Assembly: GCA_030039655.1 (NCBI GenBank)
Contig: JASHVC010000060.1
Coordinates: forward strand, 1 to 5,718
Direction: 5' to 3'
DNA from: Xanthobacteraceae bacterium
GTDB lineage: Bacteria > Pseudomonadota > Alphaproteobacteria > Rhizobiales > Xanthobacteraceae
Length of the DNA stretch: 5,718 bases
Shown piece after piece: positions 1-5,718 of the stretch. Below the pieces are notes generated by a model, which was not told the DNA's origin, did no database searches, and saw only the letters and a program-made list of their open reading frames with translations. Each line of letters begins with the position of its first letter. The first letter of the stretch is position 1. The position numbers were made by a program, and so were the translations under genes.

Positions 1-90
1 GAAAGCATACGCAACGCCATGCTTGTCGAGCCAAGCGCGCGCCTTCTTCATCGTCTCACAGTTTTTGATGCCGTAGATGGTGATGGACAA
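1..90 (-). CDS. ArsC/Spx-family thioredoxin-fold protein (YffB-like), N-terminal fragment
   Basis: Only the first 30 codons are in the window; the gene continues past the left edge. The visible protein begins MSITIYGIKNCETMKKARAW, followed by a W-L-D-K-H-G-V-A-Y stretch. This is the opening beta strand, cysteine loop and first helix typical of the ArsC/Spx/YffB family, with the single family cysteine at residue 11. Members are thioredoxin-fold proteins. Some are glutaredoxin-dependent arsenate reductases, but many, such as YffB, have no proven arsenate activity, so no substrate is claimed. The start chosen is TTG at 90-88, because it leaves only two residues before the conserved ITIYG strand and has GGAG 8 bases upstream. 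An in-frame GTG at 99-97 overlaps the guaA stop (GTGA) and would add three residues. The tight spacing to guaA suggests cotranscription. The family call is firm; the start and function are not. Confidence 0.8.
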   Translation of the reverse strand, partial: MSITIYGIKNCETMKKARAWLDKHGVAYAF

Positions 91-95
91 ACCTC

Positions 96-1649
96 TCACT
101 CCCACTCGATCGTCCCTGGCGGCTTCGACGTCACATCATAGACCACGCGGTTGACGCCTTTGACCTCATTGATGATACGCGTTGCGACGGTGCCGAGGAA
201 TGTCGCGTCGAACGGATAAAAGTCCGCGGTCATGCCGTCGATCGAGGTGACCGCGCGCAAGGCAACGACGTAATCGTAGGTGCGAAAATCGCCCATGACA
301 CCGACGGTGCGCACCGGCAGCAGCACCGCGAAAGCCTGCCAGATATCATCGTAAAGTCCGACGCGGCGGATTTCCTCAACGAAGATATCGTCGGCGAGGC
401 GGAGAATATCGAGCTTTTCGCGGGTGATGTCGCCAGGGCAGCGGATGGCAAGGCCGGGACCGGGAAATGGATGCCGGCCGACGAAGGCATCGGGCAAGCC
501 GAGCTCGCGGCCGAGCGCGCGCACCTCGTCCTTGAACAATTCGCGCAGAGGTTCGACCAGCTCCATGTTCATGCGCGCCGGCAAGCCGCCGACGTTGTGG
601 TGCGACTTGATGGTGACTGACGGGCCCCCGGTAAATGACACGCTCTCGATCACGTCGGGGTAAAGCGTGCCCTGGGCCAGAAACTTGGCGCCGCCGATTT
701 TCTTCGCTTCCGCTTCGAACACGTCGATGAACAGCCTGCCGATAGTCTTGCGCTTCTGCTCAGGATCCTCGACACCCTTCAGCTCTTTGAGGAAAAGCTC
801 CTCGGCGCCGACGTGGATGAGCGGGATGTTGTAGTGGTCGCGAAACAGCGCGACCACGCGCTCGCCCTCGCCGAGCCGCAAGAGACCGTGGTCCACGAAC
901 ACGCAGGTCAGCTGATCGCCGACGGCCTCGTGGATGAGCACGGCGGAAACGGCGGAATCGACCCCGCCCGAAAGACCGCAGATCACCTTGCCCTTGCCGA
1001 CCTGGCGGCGGATTTTTTCGATCGCCTCATCCTTGAACGCACGCATCGTCCAATCGCCGGCGCAGCCTGCGATCTTGCGCACGAAGTTGCGCAGCAGCGC
1101 CGCGCCTTGCGGCGTGTGCACGACTTCGAGATGGAACTGCGTCGCGTAGAATTTGCGCTTGTCGTCGGCGATCATGGCGAACGGAGCGTTCACCGAGGTG
1201 CCGGTGGCCGCGAAGCCTGCGGGCAACTTGGTGACGCGATCGCCGTGACTCATCCACACTGGGTAGCGCTGGCCGACTTCCCATATGCCTTCGGTGAGCG
1301 CCGAACGCCGTGTCACCTCTACCTCGGCGCGGCCAAATTCGCGGTGATGGCCGGCCTCCACCTTGCCGCCGAGCTGCTGCGCCATGGCCTGCTCGCCATA
1401 ACAGATGCCGAGCACGGGTACGCCGGCCTGATAGATCGCCGGCGGCGCCAGCGGCGCCTCCTTGTCGAGCACGGAAGCCGGGCCGCCGGACAGAATCACA
1501 CCCCTCGGCTTGAATTCGCGGAGCGCCGCTTCGGCTTTCTGGAACGGCACGATCTCGCAATACACGTGCTCTTCGCGCACGCGCCGCGCGATCAGCTGCG
1601 TCACTTGCGAGCCGAAATCGATGATCAGAATCTTGTCGTGAGTCGCCAT
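96..1649 (-). CDS. guaA: GMP synthase (glutamine-hydrolysing)
   Basis: Cytosolic enzyme of the last step to GMP: XMP is adenylylated with ATP and aminated with ammonia from glutamine. The 517 residues are close to the usual length of about 520. The N-terminal class I glutamine amidotransferase domain (about 5-195) carries the triad Cys83 (in GICYGEQ), His173 and Glu175 (in QFHLEV). The ATP-pyrophosphatase domain has its P-loop SGGVDS at 227-232, FVDHGLLR at 251-258 and [11 protein letters not shown] at 393-403. The C-terminal dimerisation domain ends in the canonical [10 protein letters not shown], so the gene is intact. Two signature positions differ from E. coli GuaA: Glu for Met after CYG, and Leu for Pro in FHPEV. 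Both flank catalytic residues without replacing them. The ATG at 1649 puts four residues before the conserved DKILI strand. Another in-frame ATG at 1703 overlaps the upstream stop as ATGA and would add 18 residues. Neither has a good Shine-Dalgarno. It lies downstream of the RsmB-like gene and pairs functionally with guaB at the other end of the window. Confidence 0.97.
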   Translation of the reverse strand: MATHDKILIIDFGSQVTQLIARRVREEHVYCEIVPFQKAEAALREFKPRGVILSGGPASVLDKEAPLAPPAIYQAGVPVLGICYGEQAMAQQLGGKVEAGHHREFGRAEVEVTRRSALTEGIWEVGQRYPVWMSHGDRVTKLPAGFAATGTSVNAPFAMIADDKRKFYATQFHLEVVHTPQGAALLRNFVRKIAGCAGDWTMRAFKDEAIEKIRRQVGKGKVICGLSGGVDSAVSAVLIHEAVGDQLTCVFVDHGLLRLGEGERVVALFRDHYNIPLIHVGAEELFLKELKGVEDPEQKRKTIGRLFIDVFEAEAKKIGGAKFLAQGTLYPDVIESVSFTGGPSVTIKSHHNVGGLPARMNMELVEPLRELFKDEVRALGRELGLPDAFVGRHPFPGPGLAIRCPGDITREKLDILRLADDIFVEEIRRVGLYDDIWQAFAVLLPVRTVGVMGDFRTYDYVVALRAVTSIDGMTADFYPFDATFLGTVATRIINEVKGVNRVVYDVTSKPPGTIEWE

Positions 1650-1699
1650 AGCGGGTTTTATGGCAACGGCCTCAGCGTGTCGAGTTCCCACCAGCGATG

Positions 1700-3001
1700 T
1701 CATGAAGTGCGCCGAATGAGGCTGACGAAAAACCCGTCGGTATCGGTCCGGCGCGGCGTCATCAGCAGTCCTTCGGCGGAGATAAGCGCGGCGCGGGCGA
1801 AAAGATAGGCGCGCTCGCCGAGCACCTGCGTCGTTTCGGCCGGCTTTTCCACCGAAAATCCTGGATGGCGGTCTAGAAACGCCCGCACTTGGTCGCCGTT
1901 TTCCTCCTCGATGACCGAGCAGGTAATGTAGGCGACGCGGCCGCCGGCCTTGACCAGCGTTGCTGCACGATCGAGCAGCGCCGCTTGCTGTTTTACGCGT
2001 TCGGCCAGCGCTCCCGGGCGCACACGCCATTTTGCATCCGGATTGCGCCGCCAAGTGCCGGTGCCGGTGCAAGGCGCATCGATCAGGACGAGATCGGCCC
2101 TGCCGTTGAGATCAGCGACCATGTCGGCTTCACCCCGCGGCGTGCGCACCTGGATATTGCGCGCGCCTGCCCGCGCAATGCGTTCGTGAATCGGCACGAG
2201 CTGCCGCTTGTCGATGTCGGTCGCGTAGATCTGGCCGCGGTTTTCCATGGCCGCCGCAAGCGCCAGCGTCTTGCCGCCGGCACCGGCCGCGAGATCGACA
2301 ACCTGCTCGCCGGGCTTGGCGCCGGCGAGCAGCGCCGCAAGCTGGGAGCCCTCGTCCTGAATCTCAATTTCGCCCTTGCGGAACGGCGGCTCAGCGTGGA
2401 TCGCCGGGCTCTTGGCATCGGCAGAAAGCCGAACGCGCAGACCAACGGGCGACCATCGCGTCGGCTCGGCATTGAGATGCGCAAACTTCGGCAGAATGTC
2501 CTCACGTTCGGCCTTCAGCGTGTTGACCCGCATGTCAAGCGGCGCCCGCGTCGCGAGCGCCTCGCCTTCGCCGGCCCTGTCGTCGCCAAACACGCGCGTG
2601 AGGTGCGGATCGAGCCACTCGGGATAGTCACCCGCGACGTGTGCGGGCGCGTTCGCGAGCGTGTCGGAGGCGAGCGCTGCTTTCTCGGCTTCGGTCAGTG
2701 GCGCAGGCGCGAAGCGCGCGCCACTGCAAAGCTCCGTGATGGCCGAAAGTTCGAGGCCGCGCTCCCGGCGCAGCATGCCGATGAGCGCCGCCCGCGGCGT
2801 TGCCGCGCCCATGAGCCAAGCGGAGGAGGCCTTCCGGCGCAACGCATCGTAGACCAGACCCGCAATGGCGGCGCGGTCAGAGGAGCCGGCGAAGCGATGC
2901 GAGAGGCCCCAATCCTTGAGCGCATCGACCGCCGGGCGCCGCCGCGCCTCAATGTCCGCGAGAACCTCAATGGCCCCGGATAGCCGCGCGGCGGGCGTCA
3001 T
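1700..3001 (-). CDS. RsmB-family (NOL1/NOP2/Sun) RNA cytosine-5 methyltransferase
   Basis: Predicted SAM-dependent enzyme that methylates C5 of cytosine in RNA; in E. coli, RsmB modifies C967 of 16S rRNA. The 433 residues match the 429 of E. coli RsmB. Residues about 5-135 form a helical NusB-like RNA-binding domain, including the [16 protein letters not shown] stretch near 42-57. The catalytic domain follows. SAM motif I is [10 protein letters not shown] (236-245), motif II is TDID (261-264), motif IV is [14 protein letters not shown] (308-321) with Cys311, and motif VI is TCS with Cys361. Two cysteines, one in PC and one in TC, are the family's catalytic pair: the TC cysteine is the nucleophile and the PC cysteine aids product release. 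The ATG at 3001 has no clear Shine-Dalgarno. A 10-codon ORF ends on it as ATGA (see findings). The stop at 1702-1700 overlaps an upstream candidate guaA start. Orthology to RsmB rather than a paralogue of other target specificity is likely but unproven, so no symbol is given. Confidence 0.92.
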   Translation of the reverse strand: MTPAARLSGAIEVLADIEARRRPAVDALKDWGLSHRFAGSSDRAAIAGLVYDALRRKASSAWLMGAATPRAALIGMLRRERGLELSAITELCSGARFAPAPLTEAEKAALASDTLANAPAHVAGDYPEWLDPHLTRVFGDDRAGEGEALATRAPLDMRVNTLKAEREDILPKFAHLNAEPTRWSPVGLRVRLSADAKSPAIHAEPPFRKGEIEIQDEGSQLAALLAGAKPGEQVVDLAAGAGGKTLALAAAMENRGQIYATDIDKRQLVPIHERIARAGARNIQVRTPRGEADMVADLNGRADLVLIDAPCTGTGTWRRNPDAKWRVRPGALAERVKQQAALLDRAATLVKAGGRVAYITCSVIEEENGDQVRAFLDRHPGFSVEKPAETTQVLGERAYLFARAALISAEGLLMTPRRTDTDGFFVSLIRRTS

Positions 3002-3039
3002 GGCTGCGCCGTAAGCAAAGCCGCGATCATGTCCTCGCT

Positions 3040-3684
3040 TTATTTCTTCGCGCGCTTTAGGGCAACAGTCCGCTTGGCTCCGGGGGTTTTATGTCCGCGC
3101 ACTTGCTTGCGCAGACTTTGGACGGCCTCCGCGAGATCGTGAACGTGAATGCCTTTCGGGCATTTACCGGCACGAACGCTTTTCAGCATGCGCATCAAGA
3201 GATCGTCGTCGTGCTCGTCGCGATACGGCTTGAGATCGAGGTCCTTGGGCACTTTGGTCAGCCGCTCGCCGCCCATGTGCTTGACGTACTTCTGCATGAA
3301 GCGGTCGTACGCATGCCACTCGACGCCTGCTGCACGCACCGCAGCCTCCTCGGCCCGCGTGGCAATCTGATGCGCGTGCAGATAGTGCAGGCCGAGTTGA
3401 TCGATCAGGGTCTTTTCAACTTCTTCGTGAAGGAGGAGAAAGCGATCGGTTTCGATAATGCGACCCCGAAATTTGAACGACTTCGGCATGTGGCGATCGA
3501 TGTAGATCGTCTTGCCGTCAAGGCTGTAACCGGCCAGATAGGGGATGTCGTGCTTGCGGTCCAGTTTCTTGACACGCCGCACAACAGCGTCGAGCGCGCG
3601 GTCCATCATCAGCGATGAAACATACCATTCGGGAAGCCGTAGCCTTTCGTGCGGCGCGGTCGGATGACAGAATTCAAGCGGCAT
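3040..3684 (-). CDS. conserved-looking protein of unknown function (214 aa, His/Glu-rich core)
   Basis: I do not recognise a named family. The protein is soluble, with no signal peptide or membrane segment. Residues 47-66 hold a compact strand region (IPYLAGYSLDGKTIYIDRHM). The core at about 82-113 is rich in possible metal ligands: LLLHEEVEK gives His86-Glu87-x-x-Glu90, followed by His100, His103 and His105 (LHYLHAHQIATRAEE) and Glu112/Glu113. The arrangement resembles a degenerate HExxH-type metal site, but the second histidine of that motif is Glu, so peptidase activity is only a speculation. An acidic patch (DEHDDD, 156-161) and a strongly basic tail (about 192-214, ending ALKRAKK) follow; the tail could bind nucleic acid. 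The start at 3684 is well supported by AAGGGGAG six bases upstream, which overlaps the MAPEG gene stop and indicates translation from the same transcript. Codon use looks like its neighbours. That it is a real gene is fairly sure; its function is unknown. Confidence 0.85.
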   Translation of the reverse strand: MPLEFCHPTAPHERLRLPEWYVSSLMMDRALDAVVRRVKKLDRKHDIPYLAGYSLDGKTIYIDRHMPKSFKFRGRIIETDRFLLLHEEVEKTLIDQLGLHYLHAHQIATRAEEAAVRAAGVEWHAYDRFMQKYVKHMGGERLTKVPKDLDLKPYRDEHDDDLLMRMLKSVRAGKCPKGIHVHDLAEAVQSLRKQVRGHKTPGAKRTVALKRAKK

Positions 3685-3690
3685 GGCGCG

Positions 3691-3698
3691 CTCCCCTT
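3691..3698 (-). promoter_or_regulatory. ribosome binding site of the 214-aa unknown protein
   Basis: On the minus strand this reads AAGGGGAG, a strong Shine-Dalgarno match, with a 6-base spacer to the ATG at 3684. It overlaps the TAA stop (3699-3697) of the MAPEG gene. It fixes the start of the unknown gene at 3684 rather than at the internal methionines near residues 26-27, and it implies coupled translation with the gene before it. Confidence 0.75.
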
Positions 3699-4137
3699 AA
3701 GTGCCGGTCAACACCACAGTGTTGGTCAAAACTTGAATCATGAAAATCAGCCACATGACCGCAAGCACCACGGCGGAGGCCCCAAATAGGGGACCCCGTG
3801 TGCTCACGTTATTGCTGGTCACGTGGACATACGCGTGGAGCAGGCGGAACAAAACAAATATCCACGCCAAGATGACGAACAGAATGCCGGCGTGATGCGT
3901 AAAATACGCCAAGATCGTCAGCACGTAGAACAGGACCGGCAGCTCGAGCTGATTGGCATATGCATGTGCGACCTGCCGAGTGCCTGCCGGCCAGTTTGGT
4001 TCGCGCAGCGCAATGTCCTGCGGCTTCGCGGCCCCCGAACGTAAATCGCGAACGCGCAGCGCTGCGGCCCAGAACACAAGCCCGAAGGTGAGAATCACCT
4101 CAACGAACAGCGGCAGCAAGACGGCACGCAGTGTCAT
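3697..4137 (-). CDS. MAPEG-family integral membrane protein
   Basis: Small inner-membrane protein of 146 residues with about four predicted helices, near 5-26, 63-80, 83-104 and 117-142, typical in length and layout for the MAPEG superfamily (membrane-associated proteins in eicosanoid and glutathione metabolism). Conserved-looking stretches are the ANQLELPVLFYVLTILAY run (61-78), where the Asn/Glu of an ANQxELP motif begin helix 2, and FRLLHAYVHVTSNNVSTRG (97-115), whose Arg, His and Asn residues fit the usual R-x-x-H-x-x-x-H...N pattern. Some bacterial MAPEG proteins have glutathione transferase or peroxidase activity, but this subgroup is uncharacterised as far as I know, so no reaction is assigned. 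The ATG at 4137 has GGGGGA seven bases upstream. The stop lies within the Shine-Dalgarno of the next gene, so the two are probably cotranscribed. The family call is confident; the function is open. Confidence 0.88.
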   Translation of the reverse strand: MTLRAVLLPLFVEVILTFGLVFWAAALRVRDLRSGAAKPQDIALREPNWPAGTRQVAHAYANQLELPVLFYVLTILAYFTHHAGILFVILAWIFVLFRLLHAYVHVTSNNVSTRGPLFGASAVVLAVMWLIFMIQVLTNTVVLTGT

Positions 4138-4204
4138 GGACGTGTCCCCCGGCTAGGCCGAATCGAGTCCTATTATGGCTTCACTTGACCGTAAGTGGCG
4201 GCCT
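4138..4204. other. 67-base intergenic gap with RBS and adjacent GANTC sites
   Basis: This is the longest gap in the gene string. Next to the MAPEG gene it holds the Shine-Dalgarno GGGGGA (4150-4145, minus strand), with 7 bases to the ATG. Farther from the start are two immediately adjacent GANTC sites, GAATC at 4160-4164 and GAGTC at 4165-4169, which is the CcrM methylation sequence in alphaproteobacteria. A 5-bp stem with a 6-base loop (CACTT/AAGTG, about 4182-4196) has no T-run after it, so I do not call a terminator. An AT-richer patch (CATAATAG on the minus strand, near 4170-4177) could be a -10 element, but no convincing -35 lies at the right distance. An internal promoter is possible but unproven. 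Confidence 0.4.
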
Positions 4205-4759
4205 TCACAGCTTCACGCTGATGGCCGTTTCGCCGTCCTCGTCCAGAAGCGCGCTGCGCCAGGATTTGCCGTCGAACAGCGCCTTGCGCACAGCTTCCGC
4301 CGTACCGCCGTGATTGAGGTTGGCGGTGATCAGTGTCCCGCCGGTGCGCAGGAGCCCACGCAACGTCTTGTGCATCGCCGGTGACGGCGTCTGCCCGTCG
4401 AAGAACGCAACGTCGTAACCGGGATCGAGCGTCGGCAAGATCGCGGCGAAGTCGCCCTCATGCACGGTGATGCGATGGTCCATGGACGCGCCCGCGATAT
4501 TTTCCCGCGCCAGCCGCACGTGTTCCGGGTCGCGCTCGATAGTATCGACGGTCGCGTCGCGCGCGCCGGACGCGAAAGACAGCGCCGTGTAACCGAGCGC
4601 CGTGCCTAACTCCAAGATTCGCCGCGCGTTCGCTGCCGCCGCGAGCGCCGCCAGCAGCGGGCCGTTGTCATACGGATAGGCACTGCAGCCGTGCCGACCC
4701 CGATGCGCATTAGTGGCGGCACGAATCTTGGCGTAAGGGTCGGTTGCCGCACCAGCCAT
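4205..4759 (-). CDS. class I SAM-dependent methyltransferase (O-methyltransferase-like)
   Basis: Soluble 184-residue predicted methyltransferase with a Rossmann-like SAM-binding fold. Motif I is ILELGTALGYTAL (48-60), the acidic residue of motif II is Glu75 in DTIERDPEHVRLARENI (72-88), GDF (102-104) follows the next strand, and YDVAFFDG (115-122) is the motif IV strand. The NGPLLAALAAAA helix (32-43) before motif I is typical of the catechol O-methyltransferase-like group (Methyltransf_3/24). Where metal-dependent members usually read DADK-x-NY, this one reads DGQTPSPAMH (121-130), so the usual metal and catalytic residues are not conserved. Substrate, and even O-methylation, are therefore uncertain. 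It is also shorter than the usual 200-220 residues. The ATG at 4759 lies 9 bases after the guaB stop, with a weak AGG overlapping that stop, which suggests cotranscription with guaB. Confidence 0.85.
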   Translation of the reverse strand: MAGAATDPYAKIRAATNAHRGRHGCSAYPYDNGPLLAALAAAANARRILELGTALGYTALSFASGARDATVDTIERDPEHVRLARENIAGASMDHRITVHEGDFAAILPTLDPGYDVAFFDGQTPSPAMHKTLRGLLRTGGTLITANLNHGGTAEAVRKALFDGKSWRSALLDEDGETAISVKL

Positions 4760-4768
4760 CGAACTGAC

Positions 4769-5718
4769 CTACGTTCGACTTGGATAGTTCGGACTCTCGC
4801 GCGTAATCGTCACGTCATGCACATGGCTCTCCCGCAAGCCGGCGCCGGAGATGCGCACAAACTCGGCCTTGGCTTGGAAATCGGCCAGATCTTTGCCGCC
4901 CACATAACCCATAGCGGCACGCAGCCCGCCGACCAGTTGATGCAACACATTGGCGACCGGCCCCTTGTAGGGTACCTGGCCTTCGATGCCTTCGGGTACA
5001 AGCTTGAGCGTGTCGCTGATCTCCTGTTGGAAGTATCGATCGGCCGAGCCGCGCGCCATGGCGCCGATGGAGCCCATGCCGCGATAGCTTTTGTAAGATC
5101 GCCCCTGATACAGAAACACTTCGCCCGGCGTCTCGTCCGTGCCGGCGAGGAGTGAACCGACCATGGCGCAGTCAGCGCCGGCGGCAATGGCCTTGGCAAG
5201 ATCGCCGGAATATTTAACGCCGCCATCGGCGATGACCGGCGTGTCGGATTTTTTCGCTACGTCCACCGCGTCCATGATCGCGGTAAGCTGCGGCACGCCA
5301 ACGCCCGCAATAACACGCGTAGTGCAGATCGAGCCGGGCCCGATGCCGACCTTGATGGCGTCAGCACCCGCATCGATCAACGCCTTGGCGCCTTCGGCAG
5401 TTGCGATGTTGCCGGCGACCACCTGCACGGCGTTCGATTGCCGCTTGATTCGCGTTACCGCTTCAAGCACGCGCTTGGAATGGCCATGGGCGGTGTCGAC
5501 AACGACGAGATCGACGCCGGCATCGATCAAGGCTTCGCTGCGTGCGTAACCGGCTTCCCCCACGCTCGTGGCGCCAGCGACACGCAGCCGGCCTTGCTCA
5601 TCCTTACAGGCGTTGGGATGCGTCACGGCCTTCTCGATGTCTTTGACGGTGATGAGGCCGACGCAGCGATAATCGGCATCGACGACCAGAAGCTTCTCGA
5701 TGCGGTATTGGTGCAGGA
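4769..5718 (-). CDS. guaB: IMP dehydrogenase, C-terminal part
   Basis: Cytosolic enzyme that oxidises IMP to XMP with NAD+, the committed and usually rate-limiting step to GMP. The gene runs off the right edge; 315 residues are visible and about 174 N-terminal residues are missing, judging by the catalytic cysteine (305 in E. coli, 131 here). An apparent start at 5626 is an internal GTG: upstream codons to the window edge stay open and encode the end of the second CBS domain ([20 protein letters not shown], then [10 protein letters not shown]). The barrel continues with the NAD-site DTAHGH (74-79), the catalytic loop [11 protein letters not shown] (124-134) with nucleophile Cys131, the phosphate-binding VIADGG and VGSLL segments (161-166, 186-190) and [10 protein letters not shown] (211-220). 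The mobile flap has Arg227-Tyr228, the pair that activates water. The C-terminus with [20 protein letters not shown] is canonical. All visible catalytic residues are present. It is the first gene of the visible string and supplies the substrate of GuaA. Confidence 0.97.
   Translation of the reverse strand, partial: LHQYRIEKLLVVDADYRCVGLITVKDIEKAVTHPNACKDEQGRLRVAGATSVGEAGYARSEALIDAGVDLVVVDTAHGHSKRVLEAVTRIKRQSNAVQVVAGNIATAEGAKALIDAGADAIKVGIGPGSICTTRVIAGVGVPQLTAIMDAVDVAKKSDTPVIADGGVKYSGDLAKAIAAGADCAMVGSLLAGTDETPGEVFLYQGRSYKSYRGMGSIGAMARGSADRYFQQEISDTLKLVPEGIEGQVPYKGPVANVLHQLVGGLRAAMGYVGGKDLADFQAKAEFVRISGAGLRESHVHDVTITRESPNYPSRT

Noticed and set aside
813..1808. Plus-strand ORF of 331 codons antisense to guaA
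   Set aside because: It is a shadow of the intact guaA reading frame, with low-complexity His/Ala/Arg composition and no domain.
1704..2072. Extension of the guaA frame upstream to 2072, giving a 658-residue product
   Set aside because: The extra N-terminus is Arg-rich nonsense overlapping the rsmB-like gene in another frame. Known GuaA proteins begin just before the DKILI strand.
1889..2983. Plus-strand ORF of 364 codons antisense to almost the whole rsmB-like gene
   Set aside because: Its product is Arg/Ala/Gly-rich with no recognisable motif. Long antisense open frames are expected opposite high-GC genes, and the minus-strand gene has every family motif.
3091..3618. Plus-strand ORF of 175 codons antisense to the 214-residue unknown gene
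   Set aside because: The minus-strand gene has a strong Shine-Dalgarno and fits the operon. The plus-strand frame has no ribosome binding site or motif that I could see.
4182..4196. Small hairpin CACTT/AAGTG after the O-methyltransferase-like gene, as a terminator
   Set aside because: The stem is only 5 bp and AT-containing, with no T-run downstream on the minus strand.
4769..5626. guaB starting at 5626 as a complete 285-residue protein
   Set aside because: The codon there is an internal GTG. The open frame continues to the window edge and encodes conserved CBS-domain sequence.

Overview
The window looks like ordinary chromosomal DNA from a high-GC alphaproteobacterium, most likely of the Hyphomicrobiales (Rhizobiales) and perhaps close to Bradyrhizobium-type lineages. 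This rests on GC-rich codons, on alphaproteobacterial-style GMP synthase and IMP dehydrogenase sequences, and on adjacent GANTC (CcrM methylation) sites between two genes. The taxonomy is inferred from remembered family features, not from a search.

All seven genes lie on the minus strand and read from high to low coordinates. In transcription order they are: guaB (3' part only, running off the right edge); a small SAM-dependent O-methyltransferase-like gene; a MAPEG-family membrane protein; a 214-residue protein of unknown function; an RsmB/NOL1/NOP2/Sun-type RNA cytosine-5 methyltransferase; guaA; and the first 30 codons of an ArsC/Spx-like thioredoxin-fold protein, running off the left edge. 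Gaps between genes run from a few to about 67 bases. Several junctions have stop/start overlaps or a Shine-Dalgarno sequence lying on the previous stop. The block is therefore probably one operon, with the 67-base gap at 4138-4204 the only plausible place for an internal promoter.

The theme is guanine nucleotide synthesis. GuaB oxidises IMP to XMP and GuaA aminates XMP to GMP, and here the two genes bracket four accessory genes. The RNA methyltransferase is the one intervening gene with a clear role (RNA modification). The methyltransferase-like, MAPEG and unknown proteins have no evident link to purine synthesis beyond position.

No RNA gene, mobile element, CRISPR array, long repeat or convincing terminator was seen, and no stretch over 300 bases lacks a gene. 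I found no evidence of a new multi-gene system. The most interesting items are the unknown 214-residue protein with a His/Glu-rich HExxE core, a possible 10-codon leader ORF overlapping the rsmB-like start, and the unsettled starts of guaA and the ArsC-like gene.
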